Below, one piece after another: positions 63,449 to 64,000 of a DNA stretch of 64,000 bases. The translations under genes and the position numbers were made by a program. The DNA is from Candidatus Thiovulum stygium (GTDB taxonomy: Bacteria > Campylobacterota > Campylobacteria > Campylobacterales > Thiovulaceae). Location: positions 274,970-338,969 of the forward strand of contig CP091137.1 of NCBI GenBank assembly GCA_021582295.1. The letters are read 5' to 3'. Within the stretch, counting starts at the first letter, position 1. Every line of letters begins with the position of its first letter. The notes below the pieces were generated by a model. That model was given only the letters and a program-made list of their open reading frames with translations, had not been told where the DNA came from and did not search any database.

Positions 63449-64000
63449 TTATGAAAGTCTCATTTTATAATCAATATAGCCAAATTCTCGCACTTTTTCT
63501 ATATTACCATTTTCATGAATTATAAAAATAGATGGTAAAGGTAATCCATTAAAAGTAGTATTTTTAACCATTGTATAATGAATCATATCTTCAAAAATAA
63601 TCTTATCACCTATTTTTAGATTTTTACTAAAACGATAATCTCCGATTATATCTCCTGCTAAACAGCTGTTACCACCAAAACGATATAAAAATTCGCCATC
63701 TTCATTTTCGTTATAAACTCTTGGACGATAAGGCATTGCAAGAACATCAGGCATATGAGTTTCAGCTGAAGCATTTAAAATAGCATTATAAATTCCGTTT
63801 TGAACTATATCTAAGACTTCAGAAACTAAAAAACCAGTTTGCCAACCAATTGCTTCAGAAGGTTCAATATACAATTTAATATTTGGATATTTTATATAAA
63901 AGTGTTGAACAAATTTTATTAATCGTTCAACATCATAATTTTTTCGAGTGATGAGGTGTCCACCACCTAAATTTATCCATTTCAAATATTTAAAATATTC
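63449..64000 (-). CDS. nspC: Carboxynorspermidine/carboxyspermidine decarboxylase, C-terminal part (gene cut by edge)
   Basis: NspC decarboxylates carboxy(nor)spermidine in the alternative spermidine pathway used by Campylobacterota. The frame is open to the right edge (YLKWINLGGGHLITR). Visible PLP fold III motifs: WINLGGGHL, YIEPSEAIGWQTGFLVSEVL, NASAETHMPDVLAMPYRP, and GNSCLAGDIIGDY with the active-site Cys, plus the C-terminal DMIHYTMVKNTTFNGLPLPS. Only about 183 codons are in the window. With speA (9.2 kb) it supports spermidine synthesis from agmatine and aspartate semialdehyde. Confidence 0.93.
   Translation of the reverse strand, partial: EYFKYLKWINLGGGHLITRKNYDVERLIKFVQHFYIKYPNIKLYIEPSEAIGWQTGFLVSEVLDIVQNGIYNAILNASAETHMPDVLAMPYRPRVYNENEDGEFLYRFGGNSCLAGDIIGDYRFSKNLKIGDKIIFEDMIHYTMVKNTTFNGLPLPSIFIIHENGNIEKVREFGYIDYKMRLS

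Larger units (their letters stand above)
1..64000. repeat. Dispersed over-represented octamer GATGAGGT / ACCTCATC (~46 sites)
   Basis: By reading both strands I count about 24 plus-strand sites (for example 24, 1421, 3789, 7890, 10145, 13987, 17501, 22570, 28581, 31593, 37593, 42086, 47261, 48426, 51541, 57667, 58370, 63950) and 22 minus-strand sites (386, 6264, 12333, 13962, 20512, 24138, 28289, 36072, 46238, 49851, 56633, 57375, 59452 and others). At this base composition about one would be expected. Inside genes the usual reading is Asp-Glu-Val with the GAG codon, which is rare next to GAA elsewhere. Confidence 0.85.

Noticed and set aside
1-64000. GATGAGGT as a Chi site
   Set aside because: The two orientations are almost equal (about 24:22) and inverted pairs form terminators; Chi sites are normally strand-biased. 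Not excluded if the window spans a replication turning point.

Overview
The window is a very AT-rich piece of chromosome that looks like a member of the Campylobacterota (Epsilonproteobacteria). The evidence is the gene pairings and protein types: a Peb4-type isomerase next to class II aldolase, a short CoaX in a BamB-like/CoaX cluster, FliN next to a FliO-like membrane protein, SpeA plus carboxynorspermidine decarboxylase (NspC), a TrpS with the Cys cluster seen in this group, and a sensor kinase with an HQWRQPL box. A free-living sulfur or redox bacterium (Thiovulum- or Sulfurimonas-like) would fit the rhodanese/molybdoenzyme cluster and the many caspase-like and antirepressor genes, but the genus cannot be fixed from this sequence.

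Layout. 1-3.15 kb: minus-strand operon yebC, peb4-like isomerase, fba, moeA (cut by the left edge). 3.2-5.7 kb: repeats, a broken type I specificity gene and a gene remnant. 5.7-9.2 kb: RluA-type pseudouridine synthase, cysE, speA. 9.3-11.3 kb: caspase-like lipoprotein ending in a hypervariable C-type-lectin-like domain. 11.3-17.5 kb: array of small HTH genes alternating with phage-type antirepressors that share one C-terminal domain but carry different N-terminal domains. 17.5-20 kb: RHH antitoxin-like gene, a 41-codon ORF and pyruvate carboxylase subunit B. 20-25.2 kb: LPP20-like lipoprotein, a PD-(D/E)XK-like protein, a second caspase lipoprotein, a DUF4160/DUF2442 pair, and a second variable-domain gene. 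25.3-27.7 kb: structured intergenic element and a second antirepressor cluster (AntA type). 27.7-30.7 kb: YfgM/BamB-like proteins, coaX and two small genes. 30.8-37.7 kb: twin rhodanese plus a type II DMSO-reductase-family enzyme. 37.9-42.3 kb: glyQ, a long inverted repeat, a third variable-domain gene fused to a J-domain, miaA. 42.6-49.8 kb: phosphate porin and pstSCAB, aroA, queC. 49.9-54 kb: thiC, an LtaS-like transferase and an exported protein. 54.1-59.6 kb: PIN toxin-antitoxin pair, fliI, trpC, trpS, histidine kinase, PAS protein. 59.7-64 kb: unknown protein, waaF, FliO-like protein, fliN, CheX-like protein, nspC (cut by the right edge).

Three observations stand out. (1) Three unrelated genes end in the same domain, and within a 45-nt block their differences follow the signature of a diversity-generating retroelement (DGR): no invariant column is A, and 21 of 22 variable columns contain A. 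One gene carries a second, tandem variable block. The reverse transcriptase and template are not in the window. (2) The octamer GATGAGGT (or ACCTCATC) occurs about 46 times, roughly one per 1.4 kb on both strands, against about one expected. It lies in genes and in intergenic inverted pairs that look like terminators, as DNA uptake sequences do. (3) The antirepressor/HTH cassettes share 5' hairpins that pair with the Shine-Dalgarno sequence.

Many genes are interrupted by one-base frameshifts, mostly one base short in an A or T run (peb4, speA, coaX, queC, ltaS-like, waaF, a 53.4-54.0 kb gene and others). Conserved protein sequence continues in another frame each time, so sequencing or assembly error is the simplest explanation, though slippage or decay cannot be excluded.
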